From Spizellomyces sp. 'palustris' (lineage: Eukaryota > Chytridiomycota > Chytridiomycetes > Spizellomycetales > Spizellomycetaceae), in the NCBI GenBank assembly GCA_006535965.1, contig QEAR01000014.1, forward strand, positions 186,001 to 250,000: DNA of 64,000 nucleotides, given 5' to 3'. Under the pieces are notes generated by a model. The model made no database searches and was not told the DNA's origin. It worked only from the letters and a program-made list of their open reading frames with translations. Positions 47,301 through 58,064 of this stretch are shown here, one piece after another. The stretch's first letter is position 1. Every line of letters begins with the position of its first letter. The position numbers were made by a program, and so were the translations under genes.

Positions 47301-48413
47301 ATATAGGAACGAAAGGCACCATCTACTTACTGTCGATTGTCAACAAGCCCATCTGTGCGTTGTGATCAAATGCTTTCGTGTCTGCCTTGTCAAGGTAATC
47401 GCCGCTAACCGAATCTGAACTGCTGTCTTCTGGAGATTCTGGGGTCTGGGGTACGTCTTGATCTCTACTGGCATCCCCCGTAAATTGGTTAAAGTAAAGG
47501 TCTACGTAGAAATTTTAGCATCTTCCCGCAGTCAAGTGGCAGTTTAAGTAGTCATCGTACCATCAGCAGGATCGTCCGTGGTCATCAACGTAGCTACGGT
47601 TGCAAATTTGAGCATAGAATTACTCTCTAGTCTGAAACGTCGAGCGGGAATAGATCTCCTTACCATGTACGGCTGTGTGCTCTGCAGAGCTGTCCAACAT
47701 TCCCAAAAGATCCCGATCCAACTCTCCGACGAACCCGAGCTTGACGCTTTGTGATAAACCGATTAGAACGTTACATTTACGTGAGTTTTCTATTGCAACC
47801 AACCTTATCTCGCCGGTTATGTTCTCTTTTGCTTTCCGTGGATGAAGAGGGTGCCAGACTGGTTCGTTTTTTGGGTCATCGAACGATGCAGCGTCGCTGA
47901 TTCTTAGTATATCACTTATGGGTATTGATAATTGTCCGAGAAAGTCCTTTCCTATCAGATCTTTGTCCCAGACGATAAAGTCCAATGATGCTGTTGATAT
48001 GGAGAGAACGACTTGTAAGAATTATGGGCAAGAGGGGCGATGGAAACGCAGAAGCAAAAAGTCTGTCGACTCATTGCTCACGGCAACGCGGTCAGGAAGG
48101 TCACGCATTTTTGGACACATTCCAGCATCACACTCGCAAAAACATACCATCAAACAGCACTGGTGTAAGGACACTAAAATAATGTAATCAGCGTCCCGCT
48201 CAAAAGCATGGAGCGCAGCCGACTCCAACGTGGCGCTACTTACAATTCAAACATTTCATTCCATGTGGGACTGAGATTTCGAGGAATAACACTGGTCTTG
48301 TTGCTCTGGCCACCCAGTTTTATGACCACAAAGGGATCACTAGTGCCACGTCTGTCCTTTGCCATCAAGTTTCGCGCTTCCACAACGTTCACACGCAACG
48401 TCAAGGACTTCAT
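44359..48413 (-). CDS. PSD2: Phosphatidylserine decarboxylase PSD2 with C2 and EF-hand domains
   Basis: Makes phosphatidylethanolamine from phosphatidylserine in the endomembrane system. From the ATG at 48411-48413 the first C2 domain reads [30 protein letters not shown] and [11 protein letters not shown], continuing [17 protein letters not shown] second C2 follows, ending [20 protein letters not shown]. Next are an EF-hand ([19 protein letters not shown]), a Cys/His cluster ([14 protein letters not shown]) known from yeast Psd2, and the catalytic core, with [29 protein letters not shown] and [20 protein letters not shown]. The autocatalytic GGST (codons at 44491-44502) makes the pyruvoyl group. 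The stop is at 44359. More than ten short exons; several internal boundaries are approximate. Confidence 0.92.
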
Positions 48414-49855
48414 CTTGGGGATTCCACTTTGAGGAAAATGGGTTGTGGACGAGGTGTGGTATTTGACTAGTTCTCAGTATCTTGAAGAATGTCTTGGTTC
48501 AATGTCACCGTTGTTACGATAGAATTCTTGGGGACATTCAAGTAGTGGCAGTGCATTTAACAGGTTGACGATGTTGGCAGCGCCAAATGCTGCGGAAGCC
48601 GCCCTCGTCCGGTTGATGACGTTGGGCTACTAACCTGCTACGTCTCGGCTACTAACGCGCTCCTTGAATGGGAGAATGTTCGGCAAACGGGCGCAGTGCT
48701 AGCGTAAGCATCCACCAATCAAATCATTTTTTTGTTTTTTGTTGTCCAAGCCACATTGCTCTGTCCTATATAAAGGCTGAACAACGACCAAGTTGCAGCC
48801 ATTCATTTTTATCGTCTTTCCCTTCCTACCAAGCGGTTCATATTCGTTTACACGATCGCCTCTTTCAGCGATCAGCATTTTCTGCTGAAAGACTCGAATC
48901 ATTATAGCGGTATGGTTCCGTCTGCTGTCCCACTTTGACCGATGCGAGACTCTGCTCGCCTGGCACTGAAGCACACAGGGACCCGTCTCTTTGGAGCGTG
49001 GTGCCTTCAGTGGTGTATATTTCGTCGCCAGCGCATCGAAAAACATTCTCTCTAGGATTCAAGCACTTGTGGGGCCGGGTGCGACTCGCGGTATTTTGAG
49101 CTTCCTTCGGGTCGTTCGATATCGGTTTGTTGTACCGCAGGCTTTACTCGTGCTCCTGGGAGCACCGTCCTATATTCTATGTCCTTTCCGGGTTGTCACT
49201 ATGTGTCCATTACGGTTGGGAAAAACCATAGGGCGGACATCTCGCACAGAACTAACTGTCTTTGAATAGTCCACGTTCATCTATAATATCCATTGGGAGA
49301 TGCCGATTGTGGGCTATTTGTGACGTATTTTACTCTGATGATCGAGAAAAGTTTGATGCACCACTGTCATTGATGTGGGAACAGCTGCTGCTTTACACAG
49401 AAATACCTGTTAAACAAGGCAGGATTATAGCTGCTTCATCGATATATCCTTGCAATAACGCTAGCATCAGGAGAACAATTGTTTTTTGATGATGATGTGT
49501 TTTGGTCAGATTGTTGGATCAGGAATGGATCGTTCTTTATAGTTATCACAATTGCAACACCCGTTGGCATCTTGCGCCTGTCGTTTGGGAATCATGAGGC
49601 AAATATAGTCAATCTGGCGGTCAATCCGGCATTGCATTTATCGCTGGAATCTCTACAAATATGACAGTTCCTGAATCCGCTACATTATCCGAAAGCAATA
49701 CGTGTACCATTTTAATGAGTGATGTCCCAAAGATTGCCCATGTCGATTATCTACCCAAACTCTCCAAACAACTACCTCAGTGCTGCCACCCTCTATGAAT
49801 CAGCTCCTATCGTCATTCACTCTAGTATTATTCTCGGTAATCTAACTCAATTTGT
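48414..49855. other. Long interval between PSD2 and the GST gene
   Basis: 1.44 kb with no convincing protein-coding gene. It contains a CCAAT at 48715, a TATATAAA at 48767-48774 and a run of inverted repeats at 48862-49012 (listed separately). Short plus-strand open frames (48991-49269, 49262-49489) show no recognisable domain. The right half (49300-49855) is featureless to my eye. Confidence 0.45.
48800..49060 (+). ncRNA. Candidate structured transcript with three consecutive hairpins
   Basis: About 30 bp downstream of a TATATAAA box, three inverted repeats follow in order. An 8-bp stem (CTTTCAGC/GCTGAAAG, 48862-48891) is followed by a 5-bp stem (GCGAG/CTCGC, 48944-48959) and an 11-bp stem with one bulge (CACTGAAGCAC/GTGCCTTCAGTG, 48964-49012). 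They do not match U1-U6, U3, SRP, RNase P/MRP or tRNA consensus motifs that I know. The span limits are a guess from the TATA position. It could also be a leader of an unrecognised short ORF or chance pairing. Confidence 0.25.
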
Positions 49856-50647
49856 TCAATCATTCTCATCAAATATCTTTTGGGCATGTCCATTGAACGC
49901 TTGCGAAAGCTTTTGAACCCATGAAGCAAGCTCAGGTGCCTGATCATCCCAGACCTCTTTGGCAATCTCCTTATTCAAGAGTCGGCAGTACGCATATCTC
50001 CCAAAAAGGACATAGTCCGCCTGTCCAGGGAACTTTCCTTGCAAATATTCTCCTGGACGCTCCCGCAAAATCTGAATCAATGGAGTAACGGTCAGCTTGG
50101 CACGACGGATCAGCTCCACGCGGTCGAGAGCAAACAGCTTTTCACGTCCGCTTGGACCCAGACGTTGATCCGAAATAAAGTATTCGTACAATCCAGGCAC
50201 ACCCTCTTGATGAAATTTGCACACTTCGGGAAAGCACAGTTCGAACCATACAGCCCATTCTGGTGATGATGAGCCAAGACCCAAGTCGACGAGACGAGCG
50301 TACGCTTTGCCTGTTGTTAAATGTGCCGGATTGGCTTGACGCGTAGATTGACCGTCGCCGGTAAACAAAGAAGGAGCATCGGGATATGCCGTCTCAAGCC
50401 ATTCCGAGATCCGGAAAGAATCGTAAAGAAATGTTCCGTCTGGGAGTTCTATCGCTGGTGCTTGAATGTTTGGTAAACCGGAGCGCTTTGCTATTGGTCC
50501 GCGGATATCAAGAAGGGTAACAGGCACGGTTTCGAACTTGACCTGCTTGTGGAGCAGTGCCATGCGGGTTTTCCATGTGTTGGGAGAAAAGAAACGTGTG
50601 GATTTAGTAGGGTCCGCTGTTAGGTCGTAGAATTTTATGGTAGCCAT
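49856..50647 (-). CDS. Glutathione S-transferase family protein (LigE/FuA-like)
   Basis: Intronless gene of 264 residues from the ATG at 50645-50647. The N-terminal thioredoxin-like domain has FFSPNTWKTRMALLHKQVKF, characteristic of the fungal etherase-related (LigE/GTE, FuA) GST classes, followed by LPNIQAPAIELPDGTFLYDS and the FRISEWLETAYPDAPSL block. The C-terminal helical domain includes LGPSGREKLFALDRVELIRR and GQADYVLFGRYAYCRLL. A serine rather than cysteine precedes PNTW, compatible with a Ser-type GST. Substrate unknown; detoxification is the likely role. It is divergent from the phosphoglycerate-mutase-family gene. Confidence 0.85.
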   Translation of the reverse strand: MATIKFYDLTADPTKSTRFFSPNTWKTRMALLHKQVKFETVPVTLLDIRGPIAKRSGLPNIQAPAIELPDGTFLYDSFRISEWLETAYPDAPSLFTGDGQSTRQANPAHLTTGKAYARLVDLGLGSSSPEWAVWFELCFPEVCKFHQEGVPGLYEYFISDQRLGPSGREKLFALDRVELIRRAKLTVTPLIQILRERPGEYLQGKFPGQADYVLFGRYAYCRLLNKEIAKEVWDDQAPELASWVQKLSQAFNGHAQKIFDEND

Positions 50648-51185
50648 CTTGTCAAGATCTGGGTGAAAGTACACCTTGCGGTTCACTGACGATGGATGAT
50701 CAGCAGTGCACTTCCGATGTGGATTATGTGGTTACAGCCGATTCCAATGTGGTTATGTGCTTTAAGTCCGAATTTCCGGACACGGCCGCCCGATGCGCAG
50801 TAACAACGAATAGTCCCTAACTACTGGGCGAGGTAGAGGTTCCTAATACCGATTCTTTTGGGAATACTGGATATGGTTTGAACATGTAGCGGTGCGAACT
50901 GACAGGTGCTGTGTGTCATTAACCCGATGGATAACAATACAACGAACCTGTGATACAGCCTATCGCCAATGGACCTCCATTCACTTACTCAAACTGGTCA
51001 TTCATGTTCGTCGGCTCATAAAATGTAAACGTTCATCCGTCAGTCTATAAAAACGTATTGTTCTCGAATAAGGACAAGTTCCCTGAATTTGGTACTTTGA
51101 ATTTTGGCCAAAAGCGTCAGGTGACGCGTCAATCGTCAAAACAGCCAGCGTTGTAGTCAACTTGCGCCATTCATTTTCCCTTGAC
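50648..51185. promoter_or_regulatory. Divergent promoter GST / phosphoglycerate-mutase-family gene
   Basis: 538 bp between divergent starts. No CACGTG; a GTCAGGTGACGCGTCA stretch near 51117 contains TGACGCGTCA, a CRE-like palindrome. No gene seen. Confidence 0.3.
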
Positions 51186-52096
51186 ATGTCCTCGGAAAGA
51201 CTGTCGGCGCTCACTGACCCTTCTCTCGAAAGAGTTGTGTACGTCGTGCGTCATGGTGAGAGGATAGACCAAATCGATCCTTCATGGGTCAACACTGCTC
51301 CCGAACCACATGATCCGCCACTCACAAAGTTGGGCGTCGCTCAAGCTCAACGGACGGGAGAGTACATTGCGGAAGATCGCCAAAGAAATGGTTATAATAC
51401 TGCGCTCACGGTCTTGTCAAGTCCTTTCTATCGAACCCTGCAGACAGCCGAAGGCATCATTCATGGAGTTACAAAGCAATCTGGTTTGGCCGAACGGCCC
51501 GCTCTGTATCTATACCCACCCCTTAGCGAATGGCTTGCTATAGATTACTTTCCGGAACCGCTGCCCCACGACTCCTTTACCCACTCTAACCGCATAGGTC
51601 AATTTCCTTTCCTTAAACCACCAAAAGTCGACTTTCCATCCCCGCTCCCACCGTATCCAGAGTCCCGTATTGAAATGCGTCAACGATTCCTTCACTCTTT
51701 CCTTCATGCCATTGAAAACTATTCATCGCCATCTACACACTTGATTCTCGTCTCGCACGGAGCGGGATGTCAGGCGATTCCGCAGCAACTAGCAGCCGCA
51801 CAAATTGTCAGGCCTTTTGAACTCCGCATTCCGGAAACGCCGTATTGTTGTGTCACAAAGCTTGTAAAGAAACCCAATGAGACAGAGTGGTGTTTGGAGG
51901 TTTGTGCCGGCACGCAGCATTTGACGGACCTACTAGAACGCACGGGAACCGAATTTGTTGTTGGGGGCCCGACACCCGTTGGTGAGTTTTTTGTTTTTTC
52001 ACGGCATTGTAGTTTGATGGCTTACATCAACACCCTTTAGGAGGGGGCGCCGGACCCAGTGACGGTCAGAACGTTAGATGGAGAGCGCACGGGTAG
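51186..52096 (+). CDS. Histidine phosphatase (phosphoglycerate mutase family) protein
   Basis: Branch-2-like histidine phosphatase of about 280 residues. The RHG catalytic motif is in ERVVYVVRHGERIDQIDPSW, followed by PPLTKLGVAQAQRTGEYIAE and VLSSPFYRTLQTAEGI (second Arg). The second catalytic His is in STHLILVSHGAGCQAI. It resembles the UBASH3/Sts-type phosphatase domain without the UBA and SH3 parts. One intron near 51982-52048 splits GG..GAGPSD, and the stop is at 52096. The substrate cannot be predicted. It converges on the ECL1-like gene. Confidence 0.85.
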
Positions 52097-52302
52097 AACG
52101 AAAATGTCCTACAAACATTCAATACGTGTAGACTAAAAGAAATACCAGCTATATACACATTATTATTAAGGTTTTTCAATATACACAGAAGGCCATTGCA
52201 GTAGCAAGGTTTTTTCTAAAAGCCAACTCGGACTCTGATAAAGCGAATAAATTGGCATAAAACAAAATGTTGGTAAAAGATTCCCACTCCCCGTCTCTCT
52301 CT

Positions 52303-52707
52303 CTATGTCGAGTCCCATATGCCCCAGTGTCCCACATTTTGAGGCGGCGAATGCGGCGACGGTGGACGAGCCAGCGAGTAATTCAATCCACCACGATTCC
52401 GAAAGGGCAGTAGCGGAGTTGGAGATTCTGGGCGTGGCGAAGCAGGCCGAGGTATTGTGCGCCCAGAGGAGAGTTGCTGTGAGTGATTGTTGTAGTGCGA
52501 ATGTGTGTGCAAATCACAGGAGCTATCGCTTTGAAAGGAGGCACGACGCTCTTCTGGGTATGCGGACGATGGTATCGAAAATGGGTTGGCTACCCGTGTT
52601 GTCCGTGATTCATGTTCTAGGCAAGTTGACGAGCAGTATAGTGCGCCGTTCTGGGTATGGCGGCCGCAGCCGGCCATGCACCAATCGAGATCAAGTCCGT
52701 ACTCCAT
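52303..52707 (-). CDS. ECL1: ECL1-family (life-span regulatory factor) zinc-binding protein
   Basis: Small intronless gene of 134 residues. The N-terminus reads LDLDWCMAGCGRHTQNGALY, then CSSTCLEHESR, a Cys-X3-Cys...Cys-X3-Cys arrangement like that of the fungal Ecl1/Ecl2/Ecl3 family, which extends chronological life span and responds to sulfur or amino-acid limitation in fission yeast. The rest is Ser/Pro/His-rich and probably disordered (HTHSHYNNH, PRPASPRPESP). The assignment rests on the cysteine motif and its position right at the N-terminus. The unusually long upstream region carries stress-type promoter motifs, which fits a starvation-responsive gene. Confidence 0.65.
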   Translation of the reverse strand: MEYGLDLDWCMAGCGRHTQNGALYCSSTCLEHESRTTRVANPFSIPSSAYPEERRASFQSDSSCDLHTHSHYNNHSQQLSSGRTIPRPASPRPESPTPLLPFRNRGGLNYSLARPPSPHSPPQNVGHWGIWDST

Positions 52708-53539
52708 AGTATTGTTGATTCGTTCTTGCGAGTTTTTGTTCTATATGCTCCAATGTTCCCTATTCTGATGCGGGTTGTTTGGGATGTTGCTGCTGCGGAT
52801 TTGTGGTGGGGGGGGAGCAATTTCATGATCCATTTTTATATTCCAGGAGGTGACAAGACCAAAGAAAAACAGAACCACAAGCTGAGCCCCCCCTTAGACC
52901 ATTCGCGTAAATGGGTCACATCAAAAGGCCCAGTGTGATGAGTCATGTGCGTCACGTTTTGCATTTGATTGGTCGGCAGTTGTTGCAAATGATGACAGGC
53001 AATGGGTGGACCGCTCCAATGACCAATCGCGTCTTTTGTTTGCGGCATGGCTGACAAACACGTGGACAGTTCACGTTCTTTTTTCTAGTCATTTGAACTC
53101 TATTGGCAAATGACCAAGGCACGTGGATTGCAACAAATGACCCATGTATGATGTGTACAATGTGTGTATGGGGGGGGGGGGGGGGGGGATTCTACGGGAT
53201 ATTTTGATTGTTCAACAATGCCAATACTATCCGTATTGCCGATTGGGCAGAAGTAGAACCTTTTGCGTGCACTGGTTCTAAAAGGCTGAAACTGTATAGT
53301 AGATTGTATGGGGTTGTGCCTTGGCGATTGGCGGGGGGGAAATGGCCGCCAACGGGAACTTTGCGTTTTGATTCAAGGGCTGCATTTCCTGATTTCGCAA
53401 AACGTTGAACGGGAGCATGTTCCAGATTTGGCACAAAACACAAAAGGCGCGCGACATTTCACACACACAAAAGATTTGATGGTTGATTAAAGATAAAATA
53501 ACATTTATTCCTGCTGGTTATTTGAATCAAGCCACGTTT
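52708..53539 (-). promoter_or_regulatory. Long ECL1 promoter with AP-1/Gcn4, CCAAT and CACGTG sites
   Basis: 832 bp of non-coding DNA upstream of ECL1. It holds a perfect ATGAGTCAT palindrome (52938-52946), a GTCACG 5 bp further on, CCAAT boxes at 52968-52972 (inverted), 53017-53021 and 53024-53028, CACGTGG at 53059 and 53120, repeated CAAATGA words, and a G19 tract. The density of bZIP/HAP/bHLH sites is higher than in other intervals of the window. The regulatory reading is inferred. Confidence 0.5.
53170..53188 (+). repeat. Poly-G tract of 19 bases
   Basis: Uninterrupted G19 following a TGTGTGTAT stretch in the ECL1 upstream region; shorter runs (G8 at 52808) lie nearby. It could form G-quadruplex structure and is likely length-variable; assembly length may be inexact. 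Confidence 0.85.
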
Positions 53540-56282
53540 CTAATCGACTGCAATATCTGTAACGTCCTCGACTGATTCAACGTTATCATCTCTTTGAATC
53601 TCAAAAACACTACCATCATCGCTGTGGAGGCTCAGCGCACTGCCTGTTGTTGGCATGGCAGAAACATCATCCTCTTGGCTATCGGCGATAATATCGCCCA
53701 TATCGTCCACTCCCGCCATTCTGACAGTCGCCATCTCGTCGTCGGTGGTAAACTCGTTTGATACCGAGGGCGGGAAATCCTCTTGTTCCTCTTCAAGGGG
53801 CCCGGTTGTGGTCATCCCGGTATCATCTGCGACAGTCTCCCTTATTGTGTCATCTCTCGGGAGTTTTATTGTTTCTCCCTCTACTGTTTCCATCCCGATA
53901 GGCTCATTGTCCGACAGCGCGCCGTATTCCGGGTCAAAATGTGGCGTTTGATTTTCGTCCAAGGATGGGTCGGTTGACATACCCGCTGCATTTACTGACT
54001 CACGTCGACTACTTGGTTTGCTCACAAATTGAGAGGGCGGGCCCGACTGTGGTGTTGCAGAACTTTTGGCGGAACTTGCATCGCTGTCGTTTGTCATTGC
54101 GACGGCCATAGATGCAGCTGCAAGGAGCTCCGCAGTCGTGAAGCTGGGGCGTTTGCCATTCACGCCAGTAAAAGGTAGCCCACTTTGACCGGGCATTGGA
54201 ATGATGCGGTGTATCTGATCCGAGTCGGGTTCTCTCCAGCCAGATGAACGGCGCATACTAACTAGGGAATTTGCTGCTACCTGCCCTGTCAGGGAACTAA
54301 AAGATCCGCTCTCTTGAGACTTTTTTGTTTCCATCATTATCTTGAACCGCTCTGCTTCTTCTTCTTTTTCTTCTTCAAGTTCCTTTTGACGCTCCATTCT
54401 TTCCTGTTCCTCTTGCAGTCTGGCAACAGCCTCTTCTTCCATCTGCGTTCTTCTTTCCTCTCTAGCCCTTCTTCGTGCGATGCGCTTCTCTCTCTCCACT
54501 CTCAAGTCTTTTGCATCCGCATTGCGTGTCTCCACTTTCCAGGCATCTGGTGCTTTAGGTGCAATTGCAATTTCTGCAGATGTGAGAAATGACCTATTCA
54601 TTAATGTGGCCGCAGAAATGGGGCGAACACGCTCTCGTGAAGCGATGGATGGGCGCCCTACTCCTTCCTCCCGCTCTTGTTCTCGACATGTAATCGCATC
54701 ACGGACCATATCGTCTCTGGCAAACATGGCAGCTCTCGTCCAGGGTGATATTCGGTATAGCTCAGGACTGTTTACTCTTGTGGCATGTTCATCTCCCGAG
54801 CCTCTTTTGATCTCATCTCCATCTCGTCCCTCCGTCTCCACCTCCTCTCCCCATTCCCTCCATGTTTTTCTTTGCAAAAGTTTGCGGTTGACTATTGCGT
54901 CCGATATTTGTAGTTTAGAAGTTACCAAGCTGGGGAGCCCTTTCGATGGGACGGCAAACGCTTGGGAGGATGAAGCAGTTGTTGGGTATGGTACTTTATG
55001 GGAAAACCTATGATGCTCATATCGGTATGTAAGCGATACGACTGGGGCCGTCACCAGTCGCTGGTACCAACTAAATATTAGATCTCTTGGTGTATTACAT
55101 CAACCATCGCCTACTTCTGTACCTTTTCATCCCCAGGGATATACTTTCGATAAGTCACCCAAGCACTGGCCGTGGCCCTAGGGACAGGCTCCCTCTCTGC
55201 GGGTTGACTCCAGGTCGTCAAAAACTGCACGGCCTTGTCCGTCCCGCGATCAATGGTGCCCTTGTGGCGAACATTGTACTTCCATTCCAATGGAGGCAAC
55301 TTCATACCCGGAGAGCTGTCATCTGTCTTGGCAACCGTCTCCTCCTTTGCAAAATATGTGCTACTCCACTGTGACAGAAGGCTTTGGACGGCGTCATAGG
55401 CCTCCTGCTCAAAATCAGCTGGTTGGTACTTGAGGAGGAGCGCAGCATTAAGATCACTTGCATTTGTCTTTCCTTGAAATTTAACGTTACACTTACTCCC
55501 ATCGTTTCTGACGAGCACCAACTGGAGGTGGGAATAAAGCAAAGATAGAGATCATGCTCAAAAAGGTGTCAAAAATAGCACAATGAATTCAGATCGAGGG
55601 TTCAAAGGATTTGATATCATGTGATCCGACGAGAGAGTCGCCTAGCTAAGCGCACAGGTGAACTTGCCTGGTGAAATCCAAAAGGCATCATCGGGCAAGT
55701 ACATCTGCTGAACGTTCCTCCCAATATCTTTATGCGCCCTGAATCGATATGCATTTGGCGAAAGATCATGTTCAGTACTTTTGCTCAATGGATATCAACT
55801 GATCGGTCGCGCCCCAGACTTTTTGTCGGGGTGCTCCAAGATGCGGATCGGGCAAGTATCTGTGGGCAGTCGAGAATTCTCATCAGAGTCCTCTCAAATA
55901 TGTAAAATTGAGCTTCCCAGAGAAACGTATCGTATGAAAGGGTGCTGACCTTTGCATACAGGTCTCGATATGACCGCAGGTTCCACTTGACCTTTCGGTC
56001 TTGTACCTTTTGTACGTCCCCGATCCAGCCGGTTGTATCTGATCCGCTTATGATGCTGGACCCTTGCGTTTACGGGGACGTTTATTTAGTAAGGTGATGC
56101 TGTCTACCCGGATTCGGATTACGGGAACTCTCCAGAATCATTGCTATTGATTGCAAATCGACCATCTTAGGTCTCTGGGTGGTTTGAGAGAATAGTGATT
56201 TCCTGGCCTTTCGGAAATTTCGTCCGAGTGATGAGACATGAGATCTAGTTTCAGTCAAGGGACTTTTTATACGCCATAACAT
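53540..56282 (-). CDS. Unrecognised protein with central coiled-coil and acidic tail
   Basis: I join a 55054-53540 open frame to the upstream 55542-55115 frame because a GTAGGC donor at 55114 and the TTTAG acceptor at 55071 (44-nt intron) keep phase, giving IPGDEKVQNWYQRLVTAPVV. Upstream, exons starting at an ATG at 56282 (MLWRIKSPLTETRSHVSSLG) join through a 44-nt intron to GSSIISGSDTTGWIGDVQKV, then QDRKVKWNLRSYRDLY. Splicing between 55560 and 55960 is unresolved and may use a GC-AG intron. The product is about 740 residues. It has a Trp/Tyr-rich N-terminal half, a charged helix (RIARRRAREERRTQMEEEAV) predicted to coil, and a Thr/Asp/Glu-rich acidic C-terminus. No family recognised. Confidence 0.6.
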
Positions 56283-57004
56283 TGCTTGACACGCCTAATG
56301 CAGGACAAGAGTGTCATGGTGCATTTTGTATCCATGAGCGCAATACAGTGAATGAGATCTTTGCTTACTGCACGAGGAGGTTAAGTGACACTTGACAACC
56401 TAGAAACCAAGCTATTTGTCTGCTGACGCTACTAGTAATGACACTGTACCATCGAACAGTAACTTGAGCCGCCTGCCAGTCTCCTATTCAAAGATTACAA
56501 TTTAAAAGGGGTGACATTCCTGGTGCTTGCGGAGCCTAAGAGTATGATCAGCACTTCAATCGGCATTCCATAAGACTACTAGTAGTGACAAAATTGAACA
56601 AGGAGGAGAAAGAGAATCAAAAAAGCAGTGAAATAATCCTTCCCGCATTGAAAAAATCCAGGGCCGTCAATCAAAAGGTTGGAAAGGTTGCAAGAGTACA
56701 TGCAAGGCAGAAAAAACGATTGGATCTTGTCTTGTGGAATTCAAGGATCGGCAGTGAAATTGAGCAGTAAGAGATATTGCACATTGAATATTTACCAAGT
56801 CTTTTGGACGGACGGGTACTAGCAAAAAGTTAGAAGTTATTACTATTCGATACCTTCATTTGAGATGATTTGCACAGTCACGGTGGCTCTGTCAGCCAGG
56901 GTCAAAGTTTGCCAGCCGAGTTGGAAAGTGCCCAGCGCGGTAAAACCAACGGGGAACCTCGACCGACAGATACCCTGTCTTTGACCGGAATCCTCCAAGG
57001 GACC
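56283..57004. other. AT-rich divergent interval
   Basis: 722 bp between divergent genes. A 61-codon lysine-rich plus-strand frame (56585-56770, starting MTKLNKEEKENQKSSEIILP) has no homologue that I recognise and is probably spurious. No RNA motif seen. Confidence 0.4.
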
Positions 57005-58064
57005 ATGTCGTCCCACCCGTCCCAACCTACCCCGACGGAGGACTCGCCAGGGCAATTCGCGCAGCCATCACCTCCACCGCCTGCACTCCTCCCACCGCGC
57101 TACCAAGCTGATCCGTCACTTGCCTTTGGCGCAGTGACGGAAACGTATACCCAACCTCCTGAACATCCAATCACCATTCGCCCCGGTCCACCCGCCTATG
57201 GGCCTGACCCGGAGATTCAACGCAAGTTATATGTCCAATATAGGAGTAGACTAAGGAAGACATACGGCGTACCGTTGCTGACGTGGATTCCCTCGTTTGG
57301 GTTCATACTGGTAAGTATACTTTGCTTAAGTTTGAGCAAACCTTTTTTTTCATTGTTTGTTACTTTAGTATTATGCAATCTTAAATGAAGTTAAAGGTAA
57401 AATGACACCGTACACATGGGTTGCCGTCGTTCTATGGATTATGATGCTCGTTGCCATCATCTATGCATGTAAGCTATCCACATCAGAATCTACAAAAGTC
57501 ATCCACGGCTGCGTTAACCTTATCAATCCTACAGATCGCACACGATTCAAGCGCCTCACTCGTGTCTTTAATATGGGGATCCTTGACTCACTTCCAATCG
57601 ATGAACTTAATGATATTGTCATGCATGGGGCTCCTTTGCGATCCGCTCCCGACTATGACGAAACAGCCGTAAGATATGATGAACCTCTCCCGCTATATCC
57701 AGCACGACGAACAGAGTCTAGTTCTTCAAGAGGAACCACACAAAGTTGGCGGAGATGGTGGGCGGGAGACTCTACCCAGGATGAGGAGACAGGGCCACAA
57801 CAACAAGGCGCTGTTCCAATGACAGATGTGATGGTCGAGACAAGTAGGGAAAGGGCGGAGTCTCAAAGTAGTGTAGAAACGAAGGTGATGGTTCTTGAAT
57901 ATGATACCGCTGTCGAGCCGAAAGATGGTGTTGAAACAGATCGCGAACGGGATGGACAAGCATCAACCTCTAGCAGCATTCATTTGCCAGAACCTCAGCA
58001 GGCGACCGAAATCCCAAGACCCGTGGCAGTACATCAGAGTCCGGCAGTTTCCACCTCTTTGTAG
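57005..58064 (+). CDS. Two-TM membrane protein with PPxY motifs
   Basis: Unnamed protein of about 330 residues. A Pro-rich N-terminus contains PPRY (residues 30-33) and PPAY (62-65). One intron (about 57310-57370) interrupts a hydrophobic hairpin: LTWIPSFGFILYYAILNEVK, then TWVAVVLWIMMLVAIIYACK. After the second helix come LNDIVMHGAPLRSAPDYDET, LPLYPARR (a third PY-like motif) and a Ser/Glu/Gln-rich disordered tail to 58064. PPxY motifs bind WW domains of Nedd4/Rsp5 ubiquitin ligases, and several fungal Rsp5 adaptors are small TM proteins with PY motifs, so an adaptor or client role is a reasonable inference. No catalytic domain is visible. Confidence 0.7.

Noticed and set aside
48991-49269. 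92-codon frame with a hydrophobic middle, considered as a small membrane protein
   Set aside because: No ATG start, overlaps the hairpin cluster, no conserved motif seen.
54314-54592. Plus-strand Phe/Leu-rich frame that looks like membrane helices
   Set aside because: Antisense of the Glu/Arg-rich coiled-coil of the 53.5-56.3 kb gene; hydrophobicity is a complement artefact.
56585-56770. 61-codon Lys-rich plus-strand frame
   Set aside because: AT-rich interval, no homologue recognised, length within chance expectation.
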